In this document: positions 8,574 through 17,467 of the stretch, in pieces
Position numbering within the stretch: position 1 is the stretch's first letter
Layout of the letters: every line of letters begins with the position of its first letter
From: CAZMCC01 sp964564695
GTDB lineage: Bacteria; Planctomycetota; Phycisphaerae; Phycisphaerales; UBA1924
DNA: 64,000 nucleotides
Direction: 5' to 3'
Assembly: GCA_964564695.1 (NCBI GenBank)
Contig: CAZMCC010000006.1
Coordinates: forward strand, 1-64,000
Made by a program: the position numbers and the translations under genes
The notes under the pieces: generated by a model
Seen by the model: the letters and a program-made list of their open reading frames with translations, nothing else
Told to the model about the DNA's origin: nothing
Databases searched by the model: none

Positions 8574-8901
8574 TCGTCGTGACGCTCGAGTACGTGATGG
8601 AGACGTTGCCACTGCCGTCGTTGAAGCAGGGCGGGATGGGGCCGATCACGCGGGTCGTGGCGTTGGCCACGGCGATGACCAGGTTGGTCAGCGTCTGTGC
8701 AGGAAACACTCCGTCAGCGCCACGCACAGGCGCCGGCGTCGGCGCGTTGATCGTCACGTTGATGGGGGCGCCCGCCCCGTTGATGACTCGCAGCGCCGCC
8801 TTACCGCGCGGGTTGGGGAGCGTGTCCCCACCCACTGCGGCTGCGACGGGGGCGGCGAGCGTGCCGGTGAGCGTGGGCTTTGCGGGAACGAGCAGGGCCA
8901 T
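8542..8901 (-). CDS. Structural-type protein, possible head decoration
   Basis: This 119-residue protein on the minus strand has AGGAGG seven bases upstream of its ATG. It is rich in Thr, Val, Ala and Asn with a beta-strand pattern (APINVTINAPTPAP, NVSITYSSVTTITV) and looks like a small virion surface protein. It runs against the surrounding plus-strand genes and overlaps the HNH gene tail to tail. A decoration role is inferred from composition only. Confidence 0.6.
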   Translation of the reverse strand: MALLVPAKPTLTGTLAAPVAAAVGGDTLPNPRGKAALRVINGAGAPINVTINAPTPAPVRGADGVFPAQTLTNLVIAVANATTRVIGPIPPCFNDGSGNVSITYSSVTTITVDPLDLDV

Positions 8902-9166
8902 GTCCGTGCCTCCTGGTGGTCGCGGGCGTCCTGCCCGCCTGTGGGTGCGTCGAGCTCAGCGCGAGCGTACCGCCCCCCTACGGCCGGGCAAGGGCACGAC
9001 GAGGCGTTCGGTTCACGACACCCCCCGAGGGTCAGGGGGGGTACCGGGCGTTAGGGTGCCCGGCTGGGGGTATGGGGGGCGCATCTCTGGGAAGGCACAC
9101 AGGGACCGATGAGGGCCCCTCTTTTTTCTCGGGCGCAGGTTTTGGGAGGGGGGGGTTGGAGCAGCC

Positions 9167-9523
9167 ATGACACGTCCGATCAGTCGCAAGGAAAGCATGG
9201 AGATTCAGGCCGGCGCCGACGCGTTGCTCGCGCCTGGAGGCGGCGGCGTTGCCGTGTGGGTTCGTCGCGATGAGCTGCAGCCGCGTGTCGCGGTTCGGTT
9301 CAGCAGCGCGGTGAAGGGGGGCGAGGAGATCGACGCGGTCAAGATCGCCACGATCCTCGCGACACTCCGCTGCGGTGTTGATCGCATCACCCATGCCCTG
9401 GCGGACCAGATGGGCATGGAGCGAGAGGTGCTCGCCGACATGGTGGCCAAGGCGCACGAGACACTCGGTCCGATCTTCGACACCGCGACGAACGTCGTCA
9501 GGCCTCAGGCGCGGGAAGGATGA
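9167..9523 (+). CDS. Hypothetical phage protein upstream of terminase
   Basis: The ATG at 9167 has GGAG five bases upstream. The 118-residue product has a mostly helical second half (AVKIATILATLRCGVDRITH). No family recognised. The 265 bases before it (8902-9166) form the spacer from the divergent minus-strand gene and must hold promoters for both; a G-rich and then T-rich stretch is seen but no clear promoter. Confidence 0.55.
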   Translation: MTRPISRKESMEIQAGADALLAPGGGGVAVWVRRDELQPRVAVRFSSAVKGGEEIDAVKIATILATLRCGVDRITHALADQMGMEREVLADMVAKAHETLGPIFDTATNVVRPQAREG

Positions 9524-9530
9524 CGACGCG

Positions 9531-10100
9531 ATGGGAGCCCGAGGACCACAGCCCAAACCGACCGAGCTGAAGAAGGCCGCGGGGAATCCCGGCCGGCGGC
9601 AGCTCAACGCGCACGAGCCGATCCCGCCGGCGGGCGACGTCGCTGCGCCGCCCTGGCTCAGCGAGCAGGGGCGGCGCGTGTGGAACGAGGTCGCGCCGGT
9701 GCTGCTCGCGATGAAGACGCTGACCACCGCGGACGTCTACCCGTTCGCCCGGTACTGCGAAGCGCAGGCGCGGCTGTGGGAGCTGCACAAGTTCCTCTAC
9801 ACGAAGGGTCCCAGCGGCGCGGTGTACAGCGTGAAGAACGACGCCGGCAAGGTGCGCTACGTCGCCGAGCTCCCCCAGGCGATCGAGTACCGCCGGCTGC
9901 TCGAGGTGGTGATCAAGCTCGAGGACCGATTCGGCATGTCGGCCGCGGCCCGCTCGCGCATCAACGTGCAACGGGCGCTCACGCCCTCGGGGCCCGAGCT
10001 CGGGCTCACCGATGACCCCGACGCCGCGCCGCTGCCGGCGAAGAAGGGCGGGTTCGATCTCCTGCGCGGAGGCGGCCGGCAGCGTCCGATGGGAGCGTGA
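9531..10100 (+). CDS. terS: Phage terminase small subunit, P27 family
   Basis: The 189-residue protein opens with GARGPQPKPTELKKAAGNPG and a following RRQLNAHEP, the N-terminal signature of P27-type small terminases. A helical domain follows (WLSEQGRRVWNEVAPVL onward). It recognises phage DNA and hands it to the large subunit. The start is set at the ATG at 9531; the frame upstream is a shadow of the previous gene. It lies directly upstream of the large subunit. Confidence 0.85.
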   Translation: MGARGPQPKPTELKKAAGNPGRRQLNAHEPIPPAGDVAAPPWLSEQGRRVWNEVAPVLLAMKTLTTADVYPFARYCEAQARLWELHKFLYTKGPSGAVYSVKNDAGKVRYVAELPQAIEYRRLLEVVIKLEDRFGMSAAARSRINVQRALTPSGPELGLTDDPDAAPLPAKKGGFDLLRGGGRQRPMGA

Positions 10101-10103
10101 CCC

Positions 10104-11789
10104 GTGGCGAAGCGAGCGCCCGCGGCGAAGCCCAAGCCCGCGGACAAGTCGAAGGCGCCGCCGCCGGCCAGGCCCCTGCCCCCCCAGCCCGCTGACCCGG
10201 GAGAGCAGGGCACGGAGCGGCAGCTCCGCCATGACGAGAAGCTCAAGCGCAAGGGCTACCGCTTCGTCAAGGAGCAGGCCGACCGGGTGTGCGATTTCTT
10301 CGAGAAGAGCTTGAAGCACTCGAAGGGTCGACGGTTCGCAGGGAAGTACTTCGTCCTCGAGCCCTGGCAGCGGGGGTATCTCCGCCGGCTCTTCGGCTGG
10401 TTCGCGCCCGACGGCCTGCGCCGGTACACGCGCACCAGCGCGTGGATTCCCCGCAAGAACGGCAAGAGCACGCTCGCCGCGGGCATCGCCCTGTACCTCG
10501 CCTTCGCCGATTGTGAGCCCGGCGCCGAGGTCTACTGCGCCGCGAGCAACGCGAAGCAGGCGCGGATCGTGTTCGAAGAAGCGAAGCGCATGGCGATGGC
10601 GGCCGACGAGCTCGCCGAGGCGGTCGAGCCGTTCAAGGACTCGCTGTTCATGCCCGCACTGGGCGCCAAGCTCGAGGCGATCGCGTCGAAGCCCAACTCG
10701 CAGCACGGGTTCAACCCGCACGCGGCGATCATCGACGAGGTGCACGCGATCAAGGACCCCGAGCTCTACGAGGTCCTGACCTCGGGCTCGGGCGCCCGCG
10801 ACATGCCGATGGAGGTGGTGATCTCCACCGCCGGCCACGACCGCACCAGCATCGGCTGGGAGATCTGGGACTACGCCTGCAAGGTCCGCGACGGGATCAT
10901 CCACGACCCCGAGTACTTGCCGCTGATCTTCGCCGCGGACCCCGAGGACGACTGGCGGTCGGAGGCGACGTGGCGCAAGGCGAACCCGAACCTGGGCGTG
11001 TCGATCACACTGAAGAGTTTCAAGCGGGACTTCAACAAGGCGGCCAACCAGCCGAGCCGCGAGAACGCGTTCCGCCGGCTGCACCTCAACCAGTGGACCG
11101 AGCAGGCGACGCGCTGGATGTCGATGGACAAGTGGGACGCGTGCAGCACGAAGCTGCCGAAGAACCTGGACGGGTCGGAGTGCTGGCTCGGCATGGACCT
11201 GTCGAAGCGCACCGACCTCACCGCGCTGAACGCCGTGTTCCGCCGCGGCGACGAGTACTCGACGCTCGCGTACCACTTCCTGCCCGAGGACGAGATCCGC
11301 GACCGCGAGAAGCGCGACGGCGTGCCCTACCGGCTGTGGGCGAAGCAGGGCTACATCACGCTCACGCCGGGGAACGTCATCGACTACGCGTTCATCCGCA
11401 CCCGCGTGCTCGACCTCGCGCAGCGGTACCAGGTCCTCGAGCTCGCCCACGACCCGCACGGCTCCACGCAGCTGGCCATTCAGCTCCGCGACGACGGGAT
11501 CAACTGCTTCGACTTCAAGCAGGACATCCGCACGATGAACGAGCCGACCAAGCTCCTCGAGGCCCTGGTCCTCACCGGCAAGCTCCGGCACGGGGGCAAC
11601 CCGGTGCTGCGGTGGATGGCGTCCAACGCCGTGGTCATTGAGGATTCGACGGGCAATCTGAAGCTAGCGAAGAACAAGAGCAACGGCCGGATCGACGGCC
11701 TGGTGGCCCTTGTCATGGCGCTGGCTCGCGGTACGCTCGCCGAAGACAGGACGTCGGTGTACAAGAAGCGAGGGCTGACGGTCGTATGA
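10104..11789 (+). CDS. terL: Phage terminase large subunit
   Basis: The 561-residue protein starts at GTG. The N-terminal 45 residues are Lys/Pro-rich. The ATPase domain has a Walker A-type PRKNGKS at 116-122 and Walker B IIDEVH at 209-214. The C-terminal nuclease domain begins near WLGMDLSKRTDLTAL, whose Asp residues should bind metal, and includes AHDPHGSTQLA. Together they power DNA packaging and cut the concatemer. Organisation matches the HK97-type terminase family of about 550 residues. Confidence 0.93.
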   Translation: MAKRAPAAKPKPADKSKAPPPARPLPPQPADPGEQGTERQLRHDEKLKRKGYRFVKEQADRVCDFFEKSLKHSKGRRFAGKYFVLEPWQRGYLRRLFGWFAPDGLRRYTRTSAWIPRKNGKSTLAAGIALYLAFADCEPGAEVYCAASNAKQARIVFEEAKRMAMAADELAEAVEPFKDSLFMPALGAKLEAIASKPNSQHGFNPHAAIIDEVHAIKDPELYEVLTSGSGARDMPMEVVISTAGHDRTSIGWEIWDYACKVRDGIIHDPEYLPLIFAADPEDDWRSEATWRKANPNLGVSITLKSFKRDFNKAANQPSRENAFRRLHLNQWTEQATRWMSMDKWDACSTKLPKNLDGSECWLGMDLSKRTDLTALNAVFRRGDEYSTLAYHFLPEDEIRDREKRDGVPYRLWAKQGYITLTPGNVIDYAFIRTRVLDLAQRYQVLELAHDPHGSTQLAIQLRDDGINCFDFKQDIRTMNEPTKLLEALVLTGKLRHGGNPVLRWMASNAVVIEDSTGNLKLAKNKSNGRIDGLVALVMALARGTLAEDRTSVYKKRGLTVV

Positions 11790-11980
11790 GGGACCTGGTG
11801 GCCGATGTGATGGTGGTCGGCGGACTCGCGGGCCTGGCGACGGGACTGTGGTGGATCAGCCCGGCATGGTGCCTGGTGGTCGTGGGGTCAGTCCTCGTTG
11901 CGATGGGCGTAGGGCTCGCCCTGGCGCGGGGGCCGCGGCGGGGTCCGCGGGGGGTCGGGCGTGGTTCGCGTGGTGGTTGA
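11786..11980 (+). CDS. Small membrane protein
   Basis: This 64-residue product overlaps the terminase stop by ATGA. Residues 5-50 form two probable membrane helices, followed by an Arg/Gly-rich tail. It sits between terminase and portal genes. Function unknown; a small two-helix protein could be holin-like, but nothing decides that. Confidence 0.55.
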   Translation: MRDLVADVMVVGGLAGLATGLWWISPAWCLVVVGSVLVAMGVGLALARGPRRGPRGVGRGSRGG

Positions 11981-12012
11981 TGCGGGGTGATCGACGCATG
12001 GAGGCGTGACCC

Positions 12013-13785
12013 TTGGGGCTGGTGCGAACGATCATGAGTGGGCTGGGCATCGAGGGCCGCGCCCGCGTGACCCCCGGCGCGCACCCATCGGACGACGGAG
12101 GGTGGTGGGGCCGGACGCTGCGCGGTCCGACGTCGGCCGGCATCGACGTCGACGAGTGGGTCGCCCTCTCGATGAGCACCGTCTGGTGCTGCGTCGGGGC
12201 GATCGCGGCCGACGTTTCCAAGCTCCCGGTGCACCTGTACCAGCGCGAGGACGGAGACGGGTACCGGACGCGGGTGCGCAAGCACCCGGCCGCCGTCCTG
12301 CTCCAGCTCGCCGCCAATTCCGAGGCGAGCGTCTTTACGGTCCGCGAGCTCATCACGTCATGGGCCCTGCTGTGGGGCAACGGCTGCGCCGAGATCGAGC
12401 GGAACCGCCGCGGTGATCCGATCGCGCTGTGGCCGCTCAAGCCCTGGCGGATGTGGGTGCGCCGACTCAACGGCGAGGTTGTGTACGACTACCTCGACGA
12501 GGACGGCAAGAGCAAGAAGCTGCCGGCCGAGGACGTCCTGCACATCCGCGGCCTGGGCGGCCACACGCTGTGCGGGTTCAGCGTCGTGCGGTTCGCGCGT
12601 GAGGCGATGGGCGGGGTGTACGCCGTCGACGAGTACGGGCGGCGGTTCTTCGGCAACGGCGGCCAGCCCTCGGCGATCCTGTCGCACCCCGGCACGATCG
12701 GCCGCGAGGCGCGGATCGGCATTCGCGACGACTTCGACGCGATGCACCAGGGCCCTGATCGGTCGCACAACGTGGCGGTGCTCGAGGAGGGCATGACGCT
12801 CGAGAAGTGGTCCGTCCCGCCCGAGGACGGCCAGTTCCTGCAGACCCGCCAGTTCAACGTGCCCGAGATCTGCCGGTGGTTCCGGTTCCCCCCCCACAAG
12901 GCCGGCGACCTGACCCGCGCCACGTTCAGCAACATCGAGCAGTCGAGCCTCGACTACCTCGGCGACACGCTCCAGCCGTGGATGGTGCGGTGGGAGCAGG
13001 AGCTCAACCGAAAGCTGCTCACGCCCACTCAGCAGGACCGGCTGTACTTCGAGCACCTGGCCGACGCGATCCTGCGGACGGACGTGAAGTCCCGCAGCGA
13101 GGCGTACGACAAGGCGATCAAGGGCGGTTGGATGAGCCCCGACGAGGTCCGCTCGGCCGAGAACCGGCCGCCCATCCCCAACGGCGCCGGTCGCATCTGG
13201 CTGGTCCCGACGAACATGACGACGCCGGCCAAGCTCAAGGCCGACGAGGACAAGGCCCTCGAGGGCGACGAGCCGACGAACCCGACGCCGCCCGCGCCGC
13301 CGGCTGATCCGCCGCCGGGTGAGAGGGACCCGGCGGCGGAGCGGTCCCGCCTGGTGGCGATCGCGTGCAACGGCCAGCTCGAGGTGGTCGCCGCGGCGCT
13401 GCGGCGCCTCGGGCGCACGCTCGGCGACAAGGCCCAGCGGGCAGCGAAGCGGGAGGCCGACTGGACCGAGTTCAGGGCCGCGGTGCTCACCGACATCGAG
13501 CCGGCACGGCGTGAGCTCCTGCCGGCCGTGGAGGCCGCCCTGGCGATCGCCAGCGAGCTGGCCTCGGGACGCAGCTCGACGCCGGCCCCGGCCCTGGCGG
13601 GGGAGCTGGCGGCCGCCTGGTGCGAGCGGTCGGTGGAGCTGGCCGGCGGGCTGCCGGCGGAGAAGGCGGAGCAGCTCGGGACCTGGGATCGGACCAGGCC
13701 GGAGCGGGAAGCGGGCGAGCTGGTCCGTGCGCTCGCGCACAGCGTGACCGGGGCGTGGCGCCCCGAGGAGGATGATCGTGGCTGA
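12013..13785 (+). CDS. Phage portal protein, HK97 type
   Basis: TTG at 12013 has GGAGGC about six bases upstream. The 590-residue protein has the portal signature STVWCCVGAIAADVSKLPVH near residue 56 and the stretch NGCAEIERNRRGDPI. The ring-forming core ends near residue 395. A long Pro-rich and then helical extension (about 190 residues) follows; this exceeds the usual 400-450 residues. The portal ring is the DNA entry channel and seeds capsid assembly. It overlaps the protease gene. Confidence 0.9.
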   Translation: MGLVRTIMSGLGIEGRARVTPGAHPSDDGGWWGRTLRGPTSAGIDVDEWVALSMSTVWCCVGAIAADVSKLPVHLYQREDGDGYRTRVRKHPAAVLLQLAANSEASVFTVRELITSWALLWGNGCAEIERNRRGDPIALWPLKPWRMWVRRLNGEVVYDYLDEDGKSKKLPAEDVLHIRGLGGHTLCGFSVVRFAREAMGGVYAVDEYGRRFFGNGGQPSAILSHPGTIGREARIGIRDDFDAMHQGPDRSHNVAVLEEGMTLEKWSVPPEDGQFLQTRQFNVPEICRWFRFPPHKAGDLTRATFSNIEQSSLDYLGDTLQPWMVRWEQELNRKLLTPTQQDRLYFEHLADAILRTDVKSRSEAYDKAIKGGWMSPDEVRSAENRPPIPNGAGRIWLVPTNMTTPAKLKADEDKALEGDEPTNPTPPAPPADPPPGERDPAAERSRLVAIACNGQLEVVAAALRRLGRTLGDKAQRAAKREADWTEFRAAVLTDIEPARRELLPAVEAALAIASELASGRSSTPAPALAGELAAAWCERSVELAGGLPAEKAEQLGTWDRTRPEREAGELVRALAHSVTGAWRPEEDDRG

Positions 13786-14422
13786 TTCGCTGAAGGGTTC
13801 GCTCGAGCGTCGCATCGCCCGGGTCGGTTGTGAGCTGCGGGCCGAGGACGCCGGCGGCGGCAAGAAGGTGCTGCGTGGCTACTCGGCGGTGTACGACCAG
13901 GAGAGCGACCTGCTGGGCGGGTGGTTCGTCGAAGTCATCCGCCCCGGCGCGTTCGATGAGGTCCTCCGCAGCAAGCCCGACGTCCGCTGCCTATTCAACC
14001 ACGACGCCAACCAGGTCCTCGGGCGCACGGCGTCGGGCACGCTCACGCTCCGCGGCGACTCGCGCGGGCTGTTCATGGAGTGCCAGGTCCCGTCGACGCG
14101 GCTGGCCGAGGACGTCTACGGCCTGGTCACCCGCGGCGACATCAACCAGCAGAGCTTCGCGTTCATCGTGGGTGAGGACCGCTGGACGTTCAGCCACGAC
14201 CGCGAGAAGCCGACCTTCCGCGAGATCCTCACCGTCGCCGAGCTCTTCGACGTCGGCCCGGTGACCTTCCCGGCGTACGGCAGCACCGACGTCTCGGCCC
14301 GCTCGGGCGTGAGCCCCGCCGACGCCGAGGCCCTGTACAAGGCCGCCCTCGCCCGCGAGTGCGGGCAGGATGAGCTCCGGCGGGCAAGGCTCCGCCTGGC
14401 CGAGGCCGAAGCCCGAGCTTGA
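13778..14422 (+). CDS. HK97-family prohead protease
   Basis: GTG at 13778 is chosen because GAGGAGG at 13765-13771 lies six bases upstream; the ATG at 13772 would sit on top of that site. The 214-residue protein shows the family blocks: LRGYSAVYDQES, LFNHDANQVLGR (with the likely catalytic His) and QQSFAFIV (with the likely catalytic Ser). It should clip scaffold or delta-domain residues from the capsid precursor. It precedes the capsid gene, as usual. Confidence 0.9.
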   Translation: MADSLKGSLERRIARVGCELRAEDAGGGKKVLRGYSAVYDQESDLLGGWFVEVIRPGAFDEVLRSKPDVRCLFNHDANQVLGRTASGTLTLRGDSRGLFMECQVPSTRLAEDVYGLVTRGDINQQSFAFIVGEDRWTFSHDREKPTFREILTVAELFDVGPVTFPAYGSTDVSARSGVSPADAEALYKAALARECGQDELRRARLRLAEAEARA

Positions 14423-14449
14423 CCCCGCCGCGTGCGCGGGGAGTATGCG
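14419..14449 (+). promoter_or_regulatory. Candidate phage promoter P1, upstream of capsid gene
   Basis: TTGACC at 14419-14424, then 19 bases ending in GGGGAG, then TATGCG at 14444-14449. Three further sites in the prophage share the same elements and exact spacing. The TGA of the protease gene lies inside the TTGACC box. A short hairpin (14423-14428 with 14436-14441) occupies the spacer. Confidence 0.5.
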
Positions 14450-14628
14450 AGCAGATCAGTTGCGGCGCCGCGGTCGGCAGCCCCATCGGGGTGAGGACCA
14501 GCAGGTAGAGCCGCGAGAGCTTCCGCAGGTGCCCATCGGGCCTTGACGGCGTGCTCGACACGGGAAACCCCGTGCCGGGTGTGGCACCACAGCTTCACCT
14601 CCCGGCACCAACCACCAGGAGACTGCCC

Positions 14629-16056
14629 ATGACCATGCTGCTTCGGCAGATTGAGACGAAGAAGGGCGAGCGCGAGAAGATCCTGACCGACGCGCGCTCG
14701 ATCGCGGCGAAGGCGGAAAGGGACAACAACCGGGCGATGACGGCGGAGGAGCGTGTCGCCTTCGACAAGGCGATGGACCTTCACAAGACGATAACCGCCG
14801 AGGTGGTCGAGCTCGAGGGCGACCTGAAGCGGCACCGCCAGATCACCGACCTCGAGGAGCGGGACCGCGAGAGCCGCGGCCGACGGACCAACCCCGACGA
14901 AGGCGACCGCGGCCAGCGGCGCGGCGGCGGAGGTGGGGCGGGCGGCGGGGGCGGCGAGCGCCGGCACGAGGGCGACCGTCCGCGCGTGCGGCGCTGGAAG
15001 CTCAAGAGCGGCCAGGAGCGCCGCATCAACCTCGGCGGCCGCCTGTCGACCCGCGAGTACCGCGACGCCTACCGCACCTACCTGGCGTCGGGCCGGGCCA
15101 GCTCCAAGCTGGTCGAGCTTGAGGCGCACGACCAGCGGCTGGACCCCTCCGACTGGGGTGACTCCGACCCGGAGCGCCGCGACATCCTCGCCGACGTCGA
15201 CACGTCCGGCGGGTACATGGTCGCGCCGATGCAGATGCAGGCGGGCCTGATCAAGGCGCTGGACGACTCTGTGTTCGTCCGGCAGCTCGCCACGGTCATC
15301 ATGGTGACTTCGGCCCAGTCGCTGGGCGAGGCCAGCCTGGACGCCGACCCCGACGACGGGGAGTGGACCGGCGAGGTGAGCACGGGCACGACCGACACGG
15401 CCATGAAGTTCGGCCGGCGCGAGCTCAACCCCACGCTGCTGAGCAAGTGCATCGCTATCAGCCGGAAGATGCTGCGGCTCAACCCCTCGGTCGAGCAGCT
15501 CGTCCTGGACCGCCTCGCGTACAAGTTCGCGATCACCCAGGAGAAGGCGTTCCTCCTGGGCGACGGCGCCAACAAGCCCCTCGGCCTGTTCGTGGCCAGC
15601 AACGCCGGCGTCCCTACCTCTCGCGACTTCGTGTGCGGGTCCACCACTGCGTTCACGGCGGACGGTCTCATCGCCATGAAGTACGCCCTGAAGGCGGGCT
15701 ACCGCCGCAGCGCCCGGTGGATGATCCACCGCAACGGCATGGAGCAGATCGCCAAGCTCAAGGACGGCAACGGGCAGTACCTCTGGCGCCAGGGCCTGGT
15801 GGCCGGCGAGCCCGACGTCATCCTGCAGCTGCCGGTGGCCGAGAGCGAGTACGTCCCCAACACCTTCACGACCGGGCAATACGTCGCCATGCTGGGCGAC
15901 TACTCGTTCTACCACATCGCCGAGGCGGCCACGTTCAGCGTGCAGCGCCTGCTCGAGACCGCGGCCAAGCAGAACAAGGTCGAGATGATCGGCCGCCTCG
16001 AGGCCGACGGCATGCCTGTTCTCGCGGAGGCCTTCGTCCGCGGCAAGCTCGGTTGA
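14629..16056 (+). CDS. Phage major capsid protein, HK97 family
   Basis: ATG at 14629 has AGGAGA six bases upstream. The 475-residue precursor has an N-terminal coiled-coil delta region (about 1-80), then a Gly-rich linker and a basic stretch. The shell domain begins near SGGYMVAP and includes VIMVTSAQSLGEASLDADP, TGEVSTG, LLSKCIAISRKML and EKAFLLGDG. It forms the icosahedral shell after proteolysis of the delta region. The 206 bases before it hold a candidate promoter and hairpins. Confidence 0.92.
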   Translation: MTMLLRQIETKKGEREKILTDARSIAAKAERDNNRAMTAEERVAFDKAMDLHKTITAEVVELEGDLKRHRQITDLEERDRESRGRRTNPDEGDRGQRRGGGGGAGGGGGERRHEGDRPRVRRWKLKSGQERRINLGGRLSTREYRDAYRTYLASGRASSKLVELEAHDQRLDPSDWGDSDPERRDILADVDTSGGYMVAPMQMQAGLIKALDDSVFVRQLATVIMVTSAQSLGEASLDADPDDGEWTGEVSTGTTDTAMKFGRRELNPTLLSKCIAISRKMLRLNPSVEQLVLDRLAYKFAITQEKAFLLGDGANKPLGLFVASNAGVPTSRDFVCGSTTAFTADGLIAMKYALKAGYRRSARWMIHRNGMEQIAKLKDGNGQYLWRQGLVAGEPDVILQLPVAESEYVPNTFTTGQYVAMLGDYSFYHIAEAATFSVQRLLETAAKQNKVEMIGRLEADGMPVLAEAFVRGKLG

Positions 16057-16156
16057 GCCGTCGCCGGCGGACGCCGGCACGACGCACCGACCCCAACCCC
16101 TCACCCACCTACCGCGTTCTACCCCGCTCGATTCAGTCCCCAACAGGGAGGTTCCC

Positions 16157-16609
16157 TTGTTCACGAACATGATCGAAAGCGTCGAGACCGTCCGCGTTTC
16201 CAACGCGGTGGCGGCCGGCACGACCCTCATCACTTCCAGCGCCGTCGACTGCCACGACTGTGACGGCGTGCACTTCGAGGTACTCTTCGGCTCCATCACG
16301 TCGACGGCCGTGACGTCCATCAAGGCCCAGCAGGCGAACGACTCGGGCGGTTCGCCCGACGACTTCACCGACCTGGCGGGCTCGGCGGTGGCCGTTGCGG
16401 ACACGCAGAGCAACAAGGTCGGCGTGCTCGACGTCTGCAAGCCGGGCAAGCGCTACGTGAAGTGCCTGGTGGTTCGCGGCACCGCCAACGCCGTCGTCGA
16501 CGGCATCATCGCCCACAAGTACAAGCTGCGCAAGTCGCCGGCTGTGCAGGGCTCGACCGTCGTGGCGACCAGCAAGGTCATCACCACGCCGGCCGAGGGC
16601 ACGGCCTAA
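16157..16609 (+). CDS. Probable virion structural protein
   Basis: TTG at 16157 has GGGAGG about five bases upstream; the ATG at 16169 is too far from it. The 150-residue protein is beta-rich with Thr, Ala and Val (VAAGTTLITSSAVDC, FEVLFGSITSTAVTS). It follows the capsid gene, where decoration proteins are common. That role is inferred from position and composition. Confidence 0.6.
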   Translation: MFTNMIESVETVRVSNAVAAGTTLITSSAVDCHDCDGVHFEVLFGSITSTAVTSIKAQQANDSGGSPDDFTDLAGSAVAVADTQSNKVGVLDVCKPGKRYVKCLVVRGTANAVVDGIIAHKYKLRKSPAVQGSTVVATSKVITTPAEGTA

Positions 16610-16636
16610 CGAGCTCCTTGTTTGATGGGATTCGTG

Positions 16637-16668
16637 CTGCGGGCGCCGGGGGAACCCGGCGCCCGCAG
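16637..16668 (+). repeat. Perfect 14-bp hairpin with GGAA loop
   Basis: The arms at 16637-16650 and 16655-16668 are fully complementary and all but two positions are G or C. There is no T run, so this is not a classic intrinsic terminator. It lies just after the structural gene ending at 16609. Confidence 0.85.
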
Positions 16669-16690
16669 CTTCGCGGTGTTCGCGAGGCAG

Positions 16691-16738
16691 CGGCGGTGGG
16701 GAGGGGCGGTACATCGGAAGTGTGGGCACCTCCCCGCC
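16691..16738 (+). repeat. 12-bp hairpin upstream of 16766 gene
   Basis: Arms 16691-16702 and 16727-16738 pair with one G-T wobble; the loop is 24 bases. It ends 14 bases before the ribosome-binding site of the next gene. Confidence 0.7.
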
Positions 16739-16765
16739 GCGGCCCGCCTTTCAGGAGAACGACCA

Positions 16766-17080
16766 ATGGCGACCGGAGACTTTCCTGGCGTACGGACTGA
16801 GCAGGGCGGGCTGAAGATCGTCGTGCCCTCCGGGTGCACGATCGAGGTCGAGAGCGGTGGCGTCCTCAACATGAAGACCGGGGCCCTGTCCAAGGCCAAC
16901 GGCACGCAGGCCGCGGCGATCGTCGACCTGGTCAGCTCGGCCGGCTCGGCCGACGACACCATCGCCGACGTCGGGGGCGCCTTCAACCAGACCACGCTCA
17001 ACAACAACTTCGCCGACCTCGGCGCGAAGTTCAACGCGCTGCTCGCCGCCTGCCGCGGCGCCGGCATCGTCGCCCCGTAA
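16766..17080 (+). CDS. Hypothetical head or connector protein
   Basis: ATG at 16766 has AGGAGA seven bases upstream; the open frame further upstream is the hairpin region. The 104-residue product has a beta-rich first half (GLKIVVPSGCTIEVESGGVL) and a helical end. Family unknown. It lies in the connector module. Confidence 0.6.
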   Translation: MATGDFPGVRTEQGGLKIVVPSGCTIEVESGGVLNMKTGALSKANGTQAAAIVDLVSSAGSADDTIADVGGAFNQTTLNNNFADLGAKFNALLAACRGAGIVAP

Positions 17081-17123
17081 ACCGCCCGCCCCTCACCCCA
17101 CCCATTTCACCAGGAGATCGAAC

Positions 17124-17348
17124 ATGCGCATCAAGATGCGAACCACGGCCGCCAGCACCCGCGGAGTCCTGCACGCCGAGAAGGAGTACGACCTGCCGGC
17201 GTCGATCGCCCAGCCGTTTATCGACGGCGGCTTCGCCGAGAAGGTCACCGCCAAGCGCGAGGCGGACCACGACGAGACCCCCGAGGACGAGACCCCGCGC
17301 GCCGGCGCCGAGACCGCGACCCGCGGCCGCAAGTCCCCGAAGCAGTAA
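17124..17348 (+). CDS. Small hypothetical phage protein
   Basis: ATG at 17124 has AGGAGA upstream. The 74-residue product starts with a beta segment (MRIKMRTTAASTRGVLHAEK), contains YDLPASIAQPFIDGGFAE and ends in an acidic then basic tail. Similar small proteins precede head-tail connector genes in many siphophages. Function unknown. Confidence 0.65.
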   Translation: MRIKMRTTAASTRGVLHAEKEYDLPASIAQPFIDGGFAEKVTAKREADHDETPEDETPRAGAETATRGRKSPKQ

Positions 17349-17352
17349 CCCC

Positions 17353-17379
17353 GCCGGGCCGGCGCGTGTCCGGCCCGGC
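17353..17379 (+). repeat. 10-bp GC-only hairpin after 17348 stop
   Basis: Arms 17353-17362 and 17370-17379 are fully complementary with a 7-base loop. No T run follows. Confidence 0.85.
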
Positions 17380-17393
17380 CCGGGAATGACCCC

Positions 17394-17432
17394 CCCTGCC
17401 CCGCGGTCACATCCACCGGACGCGGGGCAGGG
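17394..17432 (+). repeat. 12-bp hairpin before connector gene
   Basis: Arms 17394-17405 and 17421-17432 are fully complementary with a 15-base loop. It lies 25 bases before the ribosome-binding site of the connector gene. Confidence 0.85.
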
Positions 17433-17467
17433 GTGGCCCGGTGAGCTCGATCGATCGAGGAGACGGC

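Noticed and set aside
9100..9135. Possible terminator before the 9167 gene (GAGGGCCCCTC then T run)
   Set aside because: The palindrome leaves no room for a loop, so a stable RNA hairpin is not possible.
9498..11591. Minus-strand frame opposite the terminase genes
   Set aside because: Composition dominated by Val, Arg and Leu; terminase motifs are on the plus strand.
14116..16449. Minus-strand frame opposite the capsid gene
   Set aside because: Shadow of the protease and capsid genes, which are well supported.
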